Positions 24,808 through 39,154 are shown, numbered from the stretch's first letter. The stretch is 64,000 bases of DNA from Nautilus pompilius (GCA_018389105.1 JACATO010001546.1:62001-126000), one strand, 5' to 3'. Made by a program: numbers and translations. The notes: generated by a model not told the origin, from the letters alone.

Positions 24808-27634
24808 CGCTACAGTCATCAATTATTCAGTGTTGTAGTAGGCAGCTGCAAGAGAAGCTGTGTTCGTACATGCCGAATACAGTTTGTTTCCCTGGAAATC
24901 AAACAATAACAAAAGGAAGTGGTTTGAAATGCATGGCTTCTCGGCAGAGTTCCCCCGATGGCAGAGGAAAGAAGTATATTGACGTTTCATTTTGCACACT
25001 GACAAATCGAATCTGCTTGCATCTGTCAGCACGACATTGCTCACTTTGCCTGATAAAGCAGAGTTTTGTCTACAGATTACATTCTTGGCCATTTCATCAA
25101 TTCTCCTTATGTAAGAGACACAAGCTGCACGTTTTAAAGTATGTACAGTAAATTCATTTTGCATTTAAGCTACTGGTCATTCATTTTGTTTTTCACGAAT
25201 CTGTCTTTTTTCCCTTGATTACTCACTCTTTCAAACATGTGAATCAGCGCCATCTACAGTGCTAAATTAGGTACCTCTCGGAAAATCATGGCGTCACAAA
25301 ACTACTACTACGCCAATGACTATTTTGATTTTGTCTTTGTAGCGGAAACAACAAAAAAAAAATCGCGCCTATGTAATAAGTCAGAAAACAAAAGCCATCT
25401 TTATCATCAAAAGGTGTTTCCATCTTTAAATTTCTACCTTTAAAAAGGCTGTGGTTCGATAGCGAAGCCATAGTTTGGACGTTTTAACTAAAACTGGTAG
25501 GAAAAATAAATGATTAAAACAAATATACATAAATAGTTTTAAATAAGATTTCTGTTCTGCCCGTGACAGGACATATATGCGAAAATAATAATGAACAAGT
25601 TTGTTTTGTTTTGACAGGAAAATGTCTTCCATTTGCTTTTATTACGCGTCCGACAAAAGCCGAGAAATATTTCCATATAAGTAAAAGAAAATCCGGGAAT
25701 ATTCATTAATTGGAGAAAAGGAAAATTTAAAAATAGAGATCGATAAAATAGTTATGTGATTAATATTACTAGTAAAAAAAAAATTGATAATTGCCGGTAA
25801 ATTAATTAACTCTGAAATAAATATCCTCGTGAAAAACGGTTCAGGCTCCGTTAGTTTGCAGTTATTGTCCTACTCGAGAATTGATGTGACAGAGTGAGAG
25901 TCGAACAGGAACCCGGATCTAGATGATCGATATGGTTGATCAGCGCCGGCGCCAGACATCATACAGAGCGAACCGGCAGATAATGGCAGAGAGGAGCCCG
26001 CGTTAACACGGATAGAAAAGAATCGATCACCGATAACAAACTGCACTCGATGCCCCTTCGAAAAAAATTTTATTACTGAGTCAATTTTTGTTTGTTTTCA
26101 ATAGGAACGCTGAACTTTTTATTCTAAGCCCCGACATGTTTTATAGAAAACAGCAGCCATTCACTTCGTTTCGCCTAGAATCTCCTACTAAACGGGTAGA
26201 AGCCGCCTTTGTCGAGCAAATCTGTTAGCGCAGTGCTTTCAAGCTATTGTTTTTAAGCAAGTTCTTGCAGCTAAAGTAGGTCCATATATCCGTATATTCA
26301 GAATAGGATGGTTGGATTCTATTTCACGTGAAGATGCGACGATTGAAACTCGTTAATTGGAAAAAGAAGGCGAGATATCGCTGAATGCGAGTTCTTGGCA
26401 AGACGTTTGAGTCCGTCACGTCCTCACAGCCCGTCTACTTTCTGTTTGCATTAAAATTCTCGGCTGTCGCCTCTCTTAACAGTCACTTGTTGGGGCGAGT
26501 AGGCCTGTAAGATTCCGCATAATTTGACCGTTACCTGAAACACCTACAGCCACAGTTTAAATAAGTTATTAAATAATATATGACACGGACCAGCCGATGT
26601 ATCTCCTAACGTATGTTAGTCTCGAGGAACTTTACACAGGCATCGATTTATAGACGGTTCGAAAACGAGCAGCTGCGACTAAGATGCATCGCGCCTATTT
26701 CAGCATCTGTACCAAAATGTCAGCGTACTTGAATACTCAAAGAATTCTCTTGTGGATGTATTCTTGAGACAACACGTGGTCTTGGAACCTGTCCTGCACG
26801 TGTATCAGTCATGCTACAGGTGTCAGAAATTCCAGAAGAGCTCTGGTTTACAACGGGTCTTGAGGATTCATCACAGGCCAGCTGACACAAATTGATACCG
26901 TGTGTTTGAAAATCATGGGTCTTTATAATAACTTTATTTATTTTTTTTTTTTTTTTTTTTTGGTCTACAAATTTGTTAGTTTTTTGGTTCCAAAGAAGTA
27001 GACTGACAGCTGTGATCGGTCAGTAAGCAAGTACAAAAAACGGTAAGAAAGAAGGATCTGGAAATGTTGCCTAATTACACTATCAGACGCATTCCTAACT
27101 TGGCTATACAGCTTCCGCATCTTTCATTTTTATCGCTAATTCATATAGGACCATTAACCAAATCTCATTTTTCATTAGCTATTTGATAACACGAAAGTAC
27201 GGTGCCGTCGGACGTCAAGTTCTTGCAATTTTTTGCGAATTCGCAGACATGCTGCTGTGTTTTTAAGTCAGGGATTGCTGTCCAGAAAGTCTCTCGCGCG
27301 ACTGATTTGGCAGGTGCATAGATCGCGGTCGAACGAAAACAGACAAATTCTCACAGAATATTCATTTTTTTTTTTGTGATATTTTACGTTATTTGCAACA
27401 TCTCCTTGTAATCTGCAGATATTAACCGATCTGAGTTGTTGCAACCTAAGATGCCTTTGTCTGCGTTGTACGAAAAGGTCACGTGAAGCGCCGCGTGATC
27501 CGTAACTTTAAAGTACATAGTGCGAAAGTGACGTGAAACGATTGTATTCCGGGGCGTGATGGAGGATGCTTACACAACCGGATTGTGTTCCTTGAAGCTG
27601 TGGCTGGGCGCACCGATCAACGTGTCAGTCTAGC
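24805..27634. other. Intronic stretch without recognised gene
   Basis: Poly-T at 26938-26961 and T-runs near 27367. Open frames at 24714-25164 are extensions of the CT array or shadows. No gene recognised. Confidence 0.55.
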
Positions 27635-29443
27635 CAGGGGGCCACTTTTCACGTGACACTTCCATCAGCGGGCCACAAAAGTTAAGCATCCATCTCTATA
27701 CTTTATAACATGGAATTTTTTTTATAGACTTACTCAGATCAATTTGTTATATAGAATTATTCTACTTACATGGATGTCAGTTACAAAATTAAAAAAAGGT
27801 TGTGGTCATGGGAGACATTGCAGCACTTCTCTGACACCAACTGGTTAATGTTGGGCTCCAGTGAGGTGGTCACAACTGAGCACTGTCTGCAGGTTATCAT
27901 GCTAGTCTTGTTCGCAGGCAAGACTTGGTCATCTTCATTAAGGAAAACACTTTTTCACACATGTAAGTGCTTCCAAACATTGAGATCCATTTCTGTGCAT
28001 TTGCAGTAATATTTGGAAACAGATTCCGGTCCAGGCCCTGATAGAATTGTAGGAGTGGCATCTCTGTGCTGACTCCTCATCACTGCGGAGCACTGGAGTT
28101 CAATTACTTCCAGCTGTACATCACCAGGTACAGTTTCAGCATCCACAGAGAATGGATTTGCAAGTAGTCTGAACGCAGCCTGTTCGTTCCTGAACTGCCC
28201 AAATCTGATGGTGAATGCCTGCTGCAGGTCTTTAAGCACACATCTGTGACAGCCCCAGTTGTAATGCTAGTGCGAAAAGGCATCTTGGCATGCTGAAAAG
28301 TGTCAGATTCCCTTTCATTAACTGGGTTGCAAAAAGTTTCAGTTTCATTTCAAATGCACAGACTGCCTCAAACAAGTCGCAAATCAGTTCAGTTTGAGAT
28401 CATTCAAGTGTCCAGTGAGGTCTGTCATAAGGCAAAATCAGCAATCCAGTCAGCGTCCTCCATGACTGAAGTGTCCTTTCCTGTCTGCTGTAAAAACAGC
28501 TTGATTTCATTTCGCAGAGCAAAAAAATCGTTTCAAAACATTACCACAGCTCAGCCACCTCACTTCTGTGTAATACAGAACATCCCTATAAACCGCACTG
28601 ACATCCTTCAGAAAAGACGGGAATTCTCTGTGATTTAGTAATATTGCACGGATAAAATCAACAGTAGATATGACAATGTCCATTGTATCTCTGAATATTA
28701 AATGTTTTCGGCACAATGCCTCCTGGTAAATTATGCTGTGGTAATCTTTTAGTTGTGTTGCGAGATCCGGTCCGAGGTGCAGTTCCGTGTTTTCCCAGAC
28801 GGGCCGCCCCAGCGGTGTTAGCCAATGGCAACGCGACCTCAATTGCGACATCCGCAATGGCGGTCACGGTTCGATTGCCAGCCTCTGTCCGTGGCCTGTG
28901 ACGCAAGCTGAGTCATCGCTGTGACAATAGTACGCGACGGATAGTGAGTAAATGGTAGTAAGCAAGGGTCACTGACGCTCGGGGATGGGAACTACAGTTC
29001 CATGCAGTATCCAACTGCGGTTAGGTTCGTAACAGCGAAGTCTCTTCCTGGCGATTATGGTCTCCACACTGGGTGTATGTTGGCCCACAGGAGGATTTCC
29101 TTGTGGGACATGCGATCCCCCCCCCCCAGGTGATGCCGGGACCAAATGCGAAACTCCTTGAGGCATCGCCGATGTCGACGGCACAGGGTCCAGCACTCAG
29201 CGCCATATCAGCGCTGCCAGGCATGTGACCCGGTAGACAGCTACCTCGTCGAGGTCTGCAGGTTACACAGCCATTTAAGATGACGAAAATATGAGCTGCA
29301 GAAAATGTAATGACAATTAAAACATTGGAAAAGCAATGTATCGCATTTAACTAATTTATCTAATTTAATTAGACATGGCTGCTATATTTTAAAATGTTTT
29401 CATTTTGGCACATTCGTTGGCGGGCCGTATATTGGCACCCCTG
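27635..29443 (-). mobile_element. hAT-superfamily element with terminal repeats and target duplication, copy 2
   Basis: The left end is CAGGGGGCCAC and the right end, reverse-complemented, is CAGGGGTGCCA. Right flank GTCTAGAC (29444-29451) matches left flank GTCTAGC (27628-27634) apart from one lost A. It fits the nTCTAGAn target I recall for Buster/Charlie-type hATs. Both ends also carry GCGGGCC-type subterminal motifs. The transposase relic inside runs on the minus strand. The segment 28860-29290 is GC-rich and unrecognised; it could be a nested insert. Confidence 0.85.
27780..28857 (-). pseudogene. hAT transposase pseudogene (GTF2IRD2/ZBED-like) inside copy 2
   Basis: Minus strand reads DLATQLKDYHSIIYQEALCR, MDIVISTVDFIRAILLNHRE, YYTEVRWLSCGNVLKRFF, then in other frames FALMTDLTGHLNDLKL-like sequence, LKDLQQAFTIRFGQFRNEQA and LLANPFSVDAETVPGDVQLE. 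These are successive blocks of the C-terminal half of hAT transposases. DLATQL joins straight to YHSII; compared with copy 1 this skips the block containing EELLSVESAKD, so there is a large internal deletion. Frameshifts occur near 28510 and 28240. Not functional. Confidence 0.85.
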
Positions 29444-29964
29444 GTCTAGACGGTCAGTTATTGTTTTCTAGACGCCAAAGAGTATCTCCGCGTTATGAAG
29501 GTCCATACTTTTTTCCGCTTCGGTAATGTCGAGTTATAAAATCTTCTATAGTGGGCTTCGTCTGATATTAAAGCCAGTCTTCACTTAAGGTAAATCTAAA
29601 CGGCTATTTTGGCTTCTTATGTTTCGTATAGATGTTTTTACTTTGAAAATGCAATTAATTGATTTCATTAAGTGCTTATAAACAAAACAACAACAAACCT
29701 ATGTGCTCTAAATTTCTATTGCTCAGCGCAGATTAGTCTTCAGATGAATTTATCAATATATAATTCTCATAAACAGTAAACAGAACAGTTTATCGAGCTG
29801 TCACCGCACAACGATTCCTCAGAAGAGCAAAAATAATGCTGGATGTAATCAACGAACAACGCAGATCGTTGGCAATCACAAAATACATTTCGTTAACTCA
29901 TCAGCTTATTCAGGAAATAAATTTTTTTTTAATAATCTTCTTTCTTCTTGGTACCAGAAAACTG
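29444..29964. other. Intronic stretch without recognised feature
   Basis: Right target duplication of the hAT element, then AT-rich sequence. Nothing assigned. Confidence 0.6.
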
Positions 29965-30021
<57 letters not shown>

Positions 30022-30047
30022 GCTCTCTCTCTCTCCTCTCTGACGTC

Positions 30048-30083
<36 letters not shown>

Positions 30084-30107
30084 ATCTCTCTCTCTCTCAT
30101 CTCTCTC

Positions 30108-30138
<31 letters not shown>

Positions 30139-30171
30139 CTCATTCTCTCTCACCTCTCTCTCTCTCGTCTC

Positions 30172-30242
<71 letters not shown>

Positions 30243-30325
30243 AATCTTCATCTCCTCTTCTCTCTCTGTCCTTCATCTCCCTCTCTCTCTGTATTGACGT
30301 CAGCTCTCTCTCTCTCTCTCTCTTC
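29965..30325. repeat. (CT)n compound array with two CRE octamers
   Basis: About 360 bp of CT repeats broken by TCAT, TCGT and TGACGTCAGC. Full TGACGTCA at 30041-30048 and 30295-30302. The long Ser/Leu and Arg/Glu frames on both strands are translation artefacts. Confidence 0.97.
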
Positions 30326-32370
30326 TTTCCCAGAATCCTCATATACAGCTATGCCCATTAATACAATATCCTTCCTCTTTCAGTGCTATCGACCAGTTAT
30401 TGGAAATTTCACTGGAGTTTGGGCAAACTATCTACATTTTCGATTAACCAGCAAACACCAAGTAACGAAGCTGAAAGTATAAAATAAAATTGATTGTACT
30501 AAAATGGGAGAATTTAACTCCGCCAGTTTTTGGATACGTTTTACATATAAATAGTCTTGCATCCATGTTGAAATGTCGGACGGAGAGAATTATTTATTTA
30601 TTTATCTACTGTCGAAAATCCCTTCGTTCTTTATGTAATTATTTAACTATCAAATGACGGCTGTTTATTGTTGAAGCATTACTAAGATCAGAGGCAGAGA
30701 TTAAAATACTTGTTGATGTCAGTTATATGTCACGACTTGCTGAAGCTCCCGTTAGCAGAGTCTACCTTCGCTAATTCTTTCCTTTATTTGCTGTTGCCTT
30801 TTTTTTTAAAACGAAAAATCCAGATGCTGGAGCAATAGAGAAGTATAAACTGAAATGTAAAAATGTGGTTACTTTCCTTAAAATATATAAGATATTCAAT
30901 CAGTCATCTTCTCGTTTCAACAATTTTGAATTGCGAGCATCATCTTTCTCCCTCATCTATTCCATGACAAGTGAAACCATTTCTTGCAGATAGGGGTCTT
31001 GAATATCTTTCGTATTTAATTAATAACTATCTTAAAAGTATTTATGTCGCTGACATATTTTTACTTCAAAACCTTGAGAGGCGTGGGATTTACCTGCAGA
31101 AGTTCTCATTGTTACCTGGTTGGCTGCAAGAAAGTATGGCTTAGAGTTTCGACCTCTGGACAAAGGGTTCAACCAAATCACTCCCTGATCTTTGATCGGA
31201 ATGCAAAAGATCAATCTATAAATTAACTCTGCACCGAGCTACATGAAGTAACTGCGCCGGCAACGAAATCTGCATAAATTTTTGGAAATTTTTTTTTTTC
31301 CTTCCAGAAAATATGAGGAAAACTGCCCTGACATGACGTAGATTGATGGAGCAATTCTGGTCGGACCGAGTTTTGTCTTCAGCTAAACTCATTCCGAAAT
31401 TCCTTCAAAAACTGGGTCTGTCGGACGGGTTCCTGGTCATTGTTAAAGATTTTTATAGCAGCCACAAATAAATATATTTTGTTGTTTTTTTTAAAAAAAA
31501 GAAATACAGAAATCATTACCTTACATTTTCTACCGATTACCGTACAGTTAATTAACGGATACCTGAACTCTACGCGGTTTAGCATATTATTGCATTTAAG
31601 AGCTGGTTAGAATTAAGAATAGCTCCCCAGTGATTTCAGAACCCATAGAAGCGCCACACAGCGGCAACAATCTAAAAGCCATAAGGCACTGAGCACAGCC
31701 ATGACAGGTGAGGTTGTTTGAAGTAGTCCTGGCAGGAGAGCTGAAGGCGCCGGACATAAAAGGTATCTAAGGTGAAATTTTACAGAAACAGGAATTCCTT
31801 TTGAAATCAATTATTAATTAGCCATTTCATGTGTTCTAACCGACTCGGTCAGGTAAATTACTGGCTGAAGATTAAGGCTCCAGTCGCGACGTTTCCATGG
31901 TTGTTCTGTTATTTTGGCATTTCGAGGAACAGCCAACCAGAACAACACTTCCAGCTGTCACGTGGCCTAGCAGTCGCGACGTGAACGAGGTCCGGCTGTA
32001 CGGTCGGTGTTTTTATTAAAAACCCATCGGTAAATCCATTCCGGTCCTTCCGGTCGGGCGGTGACAGCCCCTGACTCGACAAACTGCCGACTTGGTATCT
32101 GATTACGACCCGGGGGGGGGGGCTAATCAGAGAATTCGCGGGGCGCGTGATGCACGCGCCGTCATGTCCGTCACCGTATGTAAAATAACTCCTTCCTGGT
32201 ACACGCTACATCAAAGCCGTCGGCGAAATATTCCCATAACACCTGACGCCGTCATTGTGGCGGACAAAGGACAGAGAGGGTTAAAAACGGCTCGAAAAAT
32301 ATTTTTTTTAAAAAAAAGGATTCGCACCTCAGACAATTTGAGAGAGAGAGAGAGACTGACTAACTGAGTC

Positions 32371-32371
<1 letters not shown>
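30326..32371. other. Intronic stretch without recognised gene
   Basis: Contains a G9 run near 32111-32119 and a GC-rich patch at 31880-32280. Frames at 31032-31226 and 32092-32367 are unrecognised. Confidence 0.55.

Positions 32372-32438
<67 letters not shown>
32372..32438. repeat. (ATA)n microsatellite
   Basis: About 22 ATA units with one slip; preceded by a GA run at 32341-32354. Confidence 0.97.
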
Positions 32439-32439
<1 letters not shown>

Positions 32440-35420
32440 TCACTCAAAAGGCTGAGTTATCAGAGATTTTCCATGTGCCACTGTAATCTTTCCTCGAGGA
32501 GTGACTTCCCGCAATATTCTCGAGATTCCCAAAATGGCTACCGTTACCAGGAGATGAACATTCTGGTGGGCACCTGGAATATTTTCAAGCCGTTTTTTTT
32601 TTTTTTCCGTTGTCTTATTCACTATCCTGTGGAAGCGATCACGATGAGTGTTACACCTGACTTCATTATCTGCAGCATTCTACTGCAGTCGAGCTGCAGA
32701 TCGACACTGGCCTGCATCTTTTCATTCTTTGACACATACATCGCAATCACTGGGGATGGAAACGTCCGCCAGCTGACAAGTTTTGTTTCTCTATTCTTAC
32801 TAATGATATCAGGGTTATTACACCTGATAGGTCTGAACCGGTGGGTTCCAGATTATGGCCGTGTCCTGGCTACCACCGATGCCTCCAGGTTTATTTTCAG
32901 TACCTGTCTTGCAATGCATACATGCTGTCCATCGAGGGTCCCTAGCCGCATTCCTATCTTCCCAAGTGCTCGGTTACGTCGCACTGATCATGGTACCTTT
33001 TTCCATAAAATCAAAAAAAAAAAAAAAGAAGTAATTTTTGTGTCCTAAAACCCCGGAGCGCTTGAACTCTGGTGATGGATCCAATTCTCCTCACCTCGTT
33101 CATGACGTTATCTCTTTCTTAGTGTCATCAGAACGCTTCAGTTCAGTACAGATTGCCATAGGTTTATACGTTCTGAACCGAAGCTTACGATAGTTTACGG
33201 AGACAATGAAGCAGTATTGTTTCTACACTCCCTCAAATAAAAAAACAGTTCTTTAACAAGATGTCTCTCACCTAGGTACAGGTCCTTCGCGACACAGGTG
33301 TTTACTTTGTTTGTGCTTGCGAATGCGACTGCAAACGACCTTTTTCCAGGACAACAGAAAGTTTGTTTTGTACCACTCTCACCAGGTGTACACATTCTTC
33401 TGCGAGAAGGACGAAGTTGATAAACTGTGCTGCAAGTCTACAATGAGTTTCGGGAAAATTGATATCTTTCTTTAGTCAAAATATGTGCATTCATTCTCTG
33501 TCTCTAGCATTTGCATAATTTGGCTGCTATCTCGGTGCTAGTACACATCGATGCCACTAGAGGCGTTTCTGCATGCCATTCATTTAGCAGACTCGTGGCA
33601 CCGCCTGTCAAATTGGCAGACGGCGTTTCAAACACTCGCTGTTATTAACAACTAAACGGTCAATTTTATTCGAACTTTCTTTGTACGTGTTGAGCAATTT
33701 CTAAAAGACTTTGCAGCATCTCTCTGGACAACCATGGAAAACAAAACCGACCTACATTTCCCCTAGAAGTTAATGGCGGAAGGGGAGTGACAGCCAAACT
33801 GCGCAGTGACCAGTCATCCGCGACGTTTGGAGAAAGAGAGAGAAGGGGGCTGTTTAAAGTGACTACAGGTGAGATGCCAGTAATGCAAGACAAAGATTGA
33901 CAACTCGTTAAAAAGGTTTTAGAAGACTCCAGGAATTGTCAAATAAACATTTCTAAACCCGTACTCGTAAAGTGACGGTAGGAAATAATAATGTGAATGA
34001 GCTAATTTGCTATAAAAAAGAACCAAAGCTTATTGCACAGTTACTGCAGAGGTAACAACAAAGGAGGAGGGAGAATGGCGCATTGTTAAAAGTTCTCGAT
34101 AGCAAGTTTATTGGGTTTATATTATCTCCTCTCGAAGAACACCTGCTCATTCTGTCCGTGCTGGAAATTATGGCAGGAAAACTGATATAGATCAAGCGAA
34201 AACTACTGCCCAGTTTAGGGCAGCTTCTAAATATATATATATATATCCAGGTCACCTACAGTTTATCTGCACCTGTACACCGATTTTTTATTGAACCGTC
34301 AGTCTCGCTACACCACCAATTTTGTTGCTTTGATCGAGAACTCAAAGGAAAATGTATAACGCATCTGCCGTTATTAAATTAAATAATTTCATAAATTGGA
34401 GAGAGAAAAAATAACTCTGAGAGTTGGGTTTGGACAGCGAAGCCATAAAATATGCGTTTTCCTTGTTTTTAGTTGGTAACAAGAATTTGTTTCAGCAATG
34501 GCGATCATCTGAAGTTCTGGCCAATGGCGAGCCGCCGAACTACTCGTTCTCGTTGTTAATGCCGTTGGTGTAAAACAAGTGGGAAAATATACGCTTCACC
34601 GAAGTAACTAAATTCATGGAAAACGAAAAAAAAACAAAACAACAACAACAAAGGAGTAGAAACCAGGTAACTGGAGAAGCACAAACAACCAATCAGAATC
34701 TTTGTACTTTGCGGGACTATGAAACTAAGTTTTCTATTCGGAATGTGTGCAGAACAAATCGAGTAAAGGCTTCTAAGAAAACGGTTCTATTTGTATTAAA
34801 TATCAGACCGAATTCTGTAATAATGACTGATGATGGATTTTAGCAGCAGCAACACGATGCCTGTTTTTGTTTGTTTGGTTGTTTCCAAAGAAAATAGTTT
34901 AAACGTATAAGCAGCGGTACATCGACATCTTGAAGTTCATAGGAGAATATTTCACACACACACCTCTCTGACAGTCAACTATAAAAATGGTTTCGGGGCT
35001 TCTTGATCAACAAAAACAACAGCAGAATGCCCCAACTCTGCAATGAAACCATGAAAAAAATAACTTAAAATGAAAGTGTTCGTCGCAGATGGTCCGGTTT
35101 CCAATGAATTCGTACGATTTTGTTATGTGTTCCTTGTTTTTAAACCGTTTATTTTATTATATATATTATTTTTTTTTCTGTACTATTCACTCTTCTTTTT
35201 TTTCTTTTACCTCTCCCTTTCTCTCTCTTTTCCGGAGATAATTCTGTTTTCTTCCACAATTAATCAAACAAATTTCGAGTAAGACTAGCGAATGCGGAAA
35301 GGCATGTGTTCGGCAGTATATTCCTCCTAGTTTCTATCCTATTCCGGCTTGGAAAGAAGGGAGGATGAGCTGCGCCATGTGCGTCTTGGTTACCTCCCCT
35401 TTGTGGCGAAGTTCTCTCAT
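32439..35420. other. Intronic stretch without recognised gene
   Basis: The plus frame 32473-33048 (191 codons, Ser/Phe/Cys-rich) and the minus frames nearby match nothing I know. (AT)n at 34232-34246. Confidence 0.5.
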
Positions 35421-35449
35421 ATCTCTCTCTCTCTCTCTCTCTCTCCTCA

Positions 35450-35482
<33 letters not shown>

Positions 35483-35489
35483 GCTCTCG

Positions 35490-35532
<43 letters not shown>
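35421..35532. repeat. (CT)n array
   Basis: CT units interrupted by CTCATC and CTCGCT; no CRE octamer inside. It produces repetitive frames on both strands that are not genes. Confidence 0.97.
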
Positions 35533-35534
<2 letters not shown>

Positions 35535-38500
35535 GCTTCGCTGCATAGGATTGATTGATAATCCGCAAAAACACGATTGAAATAATATATTAAACTTTTG
35601 TATTATTATTGTAGGAAGAAATAGCACCTAATTATCGGTATTATAAAACAGTCCAATTTGAAATATGCTTCTCTATGTACACGTCATCAAGCTTCCTACT
35701 AATAGATTTTTTGTGTTTGTCTATTTACCTCCACCAGGGAGACGGGGCCACCAGGCAAAGCGAAAGTTATAGCTCAAGATCTCCATCTCTATCGAATAAT
35801 TGGATAGAACTGGGGGAAAAAAAGAAAATTGTAAGTATATTCAGTATTCTACTTCTAATCTGCTACGACGCTCGAATCCATCCCAGAATGCTCTTTAATG
35901 TCTGCCACTATCGTTTGAAGTTCCCCGACAGTTTCTTTCTTCTTTTTTTTTGAATATCGCACCGCCATCCGTACATTAACTAAAGACGGTAAAAACAAAT
36001 GTACTTTAAGTGGAACTCTTTCAGCTGCTAGACTTCCGGCTGGAGAAATGTTCGTCTATTGTTATTTAACAGAAACGAAACAGAAATAGAAACAATGACT
36101 AAAAATACCAAATGGCTTTAATCGAGGCGTAGATTTTGCCAAATAGATGTGCATTAAAAACTACAAGCAGTTTTGTCTTTTTTCATTAAGAAAAGGGAAA
36201 GAATGACATTTATAGGTACTTTTTCAGAAATATATAGATTAATATTTTTTAGTTAAAATCTTACGAGCAAATACTTAAACATGGGGATTTTATGTAGATG
36301 TGTTATAAAATGTATACATGGAATAGTTATCAGACTTGGACAAAGGTTTTTTAGTTTAAAGACTGACTTATTGTGTTGTTAGTTATTTTAGAATATCATT
36401 TTTCAGTCCACGAATTACATTTCTGTGTATTAGTATTTCTGTTAAACAGTACTTCTGTATAACAGTATTGTAATATTGTAACATATCTTCGTAACAGTGT
36501 TTCTGTGCAACAGAAAATGCTTCTTTGCAAAGGCATTCTGTGATTCTGTGGAATTAATTCTGTGTAACAAATATTTATTTTATAGTGTTTTAACGTCCGA
36601 TTTTAGTTAATAAACATAATTTCTAGCTGTAATGTCATGATTACAGATTAAAATTCCTATTCCATAATACACAAATTTAGGCATAAACAACCATGCACTG
36701 ATTTCTACAACAGACCTTTTCTTGTTTCGATAGTTAGTGGTCGGCCCAAATTCTTCAGGAAGTCGCCCGACCTCTTGTTCAAATATGAAATTTGACTATT
36801 TCTAAAATGGCAAAAATGTAGAAAAAATATTAAATAATTTACTTTTACTAGCAGATTTTCTGTTTTTAACATATTCCAGCGTTAAAAGTAGACTTAGAGC
36901 AAAGATTATTTACCGCTAAAACAGTCTAAACTTAAAATATATAAATAGATAAAGTTGGGTGCAGGATACACTCGTTAATGCTCAATAAATATGGACATAT
37001 TCAGTTCCTTTACACTCATAATGGCTTTAAAATTATGAACTCACACGAAAACACCATTATTTAAGTTTTACAACGTTACTGTTAATGAAAATGCATTATC
37101 CCAGCAGAAAATATTTAAAATCCGATCATATAAATTGTCGGATGTGACGTCATCACGTCGCACTCTTGGCAGATTATTTCTACGAATGCAAGATTTAGTT
37201 CAGGCAGAAAGGATGCTACAGCCGTGTTCTTCCATTGCGAGCTCAGGAAATGCTTTTGCGTACATGTTACTAGATCACATTACTGGTCACCGCTAATTAT
37301 TTGAGCGGAAGATAAATGGCACCGGAAACAAAACTCCAATGGTACAAGGCTCTTCAGAAGCTGGTTACTCCCCCCAAAAAATTGTCCAAAACCGTTGAAG
37401 CTACACGGAATGGTGTGTAAACGGCCATTTTCAGAATGAAGTCAGCTGCCTCAGCTATGAATTCAAAGATCCAACGAGAAAGAAAGAGAAACATTTTTTT
37501 TTTTGTCTTTAAAGCAAACAGACGAGACGAGGTCACTGGTTTAAAGGCCCGCCCCAGTCCCTTTCTGAACGGGTGTCCCGTTATCTTCTAACCGAAGTTC
37601 GCCTCTTGTAGTCGGCATTTCGACCTCTGGCCCGGAAAAAAATTGCCTAAGAGGGAAGTCGGGTAATCGGTCGGCTAGCGGATAGAAAGACCTCGTTTAA
37701 ACTTTGGTTAGCAAGAACAAAACAAAAAAAGAGATGTTTACGTCTTGGGTTTCGACGGTGCCATTCATTCTTTCTGGTCGGATGAGATCTGGGTTTTAAA
37801 TGTTTGTTTCTAAGCGACGACGGCATGTTGGAAGAGAGGCCGGGAAAAGGAGGAGGAGGAGTGTGTGAAAATACCAAAGTGTAGGGCTGTGTTGATGGTT
37901 GGTTCAGTTGGTGACGATACATACGGATTGCATTACCACAACAACAACAACAACAAAAAGAAATATCTCTGATGAATCTTCAACGCGGTTTCATCAAAGA
38001 ATTGCTTGGTAAGTGATCCGTTTGTACTGCTGCAAGATGGTGAGTCGCAGCAAATAACAAAGCCCGGCGCGATACTTCGCCAAAAAAGAAGGAATCAGAA
38101 TCACTTAAAATTACGGTCCCGGCCCCTCTCAGTCGAAACTCCTGCGAATGTTTATGGGATGAACCAGCTCTGAGGTTCGTGTAACAAATTCTAACCACCA
38201 ATGCCAGTCAGCTATAAGACTAGTTTCAAGAGGAAAGCAATCTTAGAGTGATAACAATGTCACAACCAAAGATGGTAGGCTCATAATAAATGTGCTAACT
38301 ATCACGTGAGGTAAATTCACGCAGGTGTTACAGCGAGTGGTTCGAGTCTCCGAGGTCGACCTGTTTGACACCTGCAAAATATCTCACTGTGGGGGATGCG
38401 TGAAGGGGGACCTTCTATCTCTGTCTGATCACCACTATCCGGTTTCCTTGAACACGCACAAGGTCGGTGAGGTAGTCGTGAGACATTTTTCTCTGTGCAG

Positions 38501-39154
38501 TAACTCTTCCAGGCGATAATCTCTGTCGACCATCAACCCTACGGATCAACCTTTCTCAAGCAGTTATCCATCAGGTCTGAACTCAGGTCTCTTTCGGTTG
38601 TCATCACTAAAGCCTAAAGGTGTAAGTTGACGAAGCTGGCAGACACTGATGTCACGTAAATGGCTCCCAAACATCTAGTCAGACATTCAGGGTAACTTTG
38701 GAATCCTTTGCGCTGTAAATATGGCAGTTTTAAATCGATCTTCCAAGTGTTGTAGTCTATATCCCAAAGGGTCATGCGCGGTCAACACAGTCGAGCGCAG
38801 TCACTTCTGCTTTGATGAAATAGGTTTATTCATAGCCGATCTGCAGACAGCGCCCTTAATGGTAGAAATCTCACAGGTTTTCTTGGCTCGCAGCCTCACT
38901 TGACCTTCGTCTTTTTTTTCAATGTCAAATAACCTCGACAATTTGTCAGCATTGGTAGTCACAGCGAATGCGACTTTAAAGCAGTTTCGAGGCTTTTTAT
39001 ACAGCTAAACCGAGTGTATTTTCCATGACTTGGAAACTGCTAGAGATAGCTGTCGCATGGCGCGCACGTGTCTGGAAAGGGGTTGCTTCATTTTCCCCTA
39101 TGACTACGTAAACATTTTCCTTAGCGTTCACACAAGCAGCAGATTGGAATCTGG
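35533..39154. other. Intronic stretch without recognised gene
   Basis: Includes a degenerate TTCTGTGTAACAG-like repeat at about 36415-36560 and a lone CRE octamer at 37145-37152. Frames at 37647-37922, 37980-38201, 38325-38519 and 38721-38903 are unrecognised. Confidence 0.55.
36415..36560. repeat. Degenerate tandem repeat, unit roughly 13-20 bp
   Basis: Repeated variants of TTCTGTRTAACAGTATT, TTTCTGTGCAACAG and ATTCTGTGTAACA. Diverged, so probably old. Confidence 0.6.

Noticed and set aside
32440-32622. Minus-strand GAHQNVH as the EAG start motif VAPQNTF
   Set aside because: Only GA-QN is shared; the true exon was found at 49564-49642.
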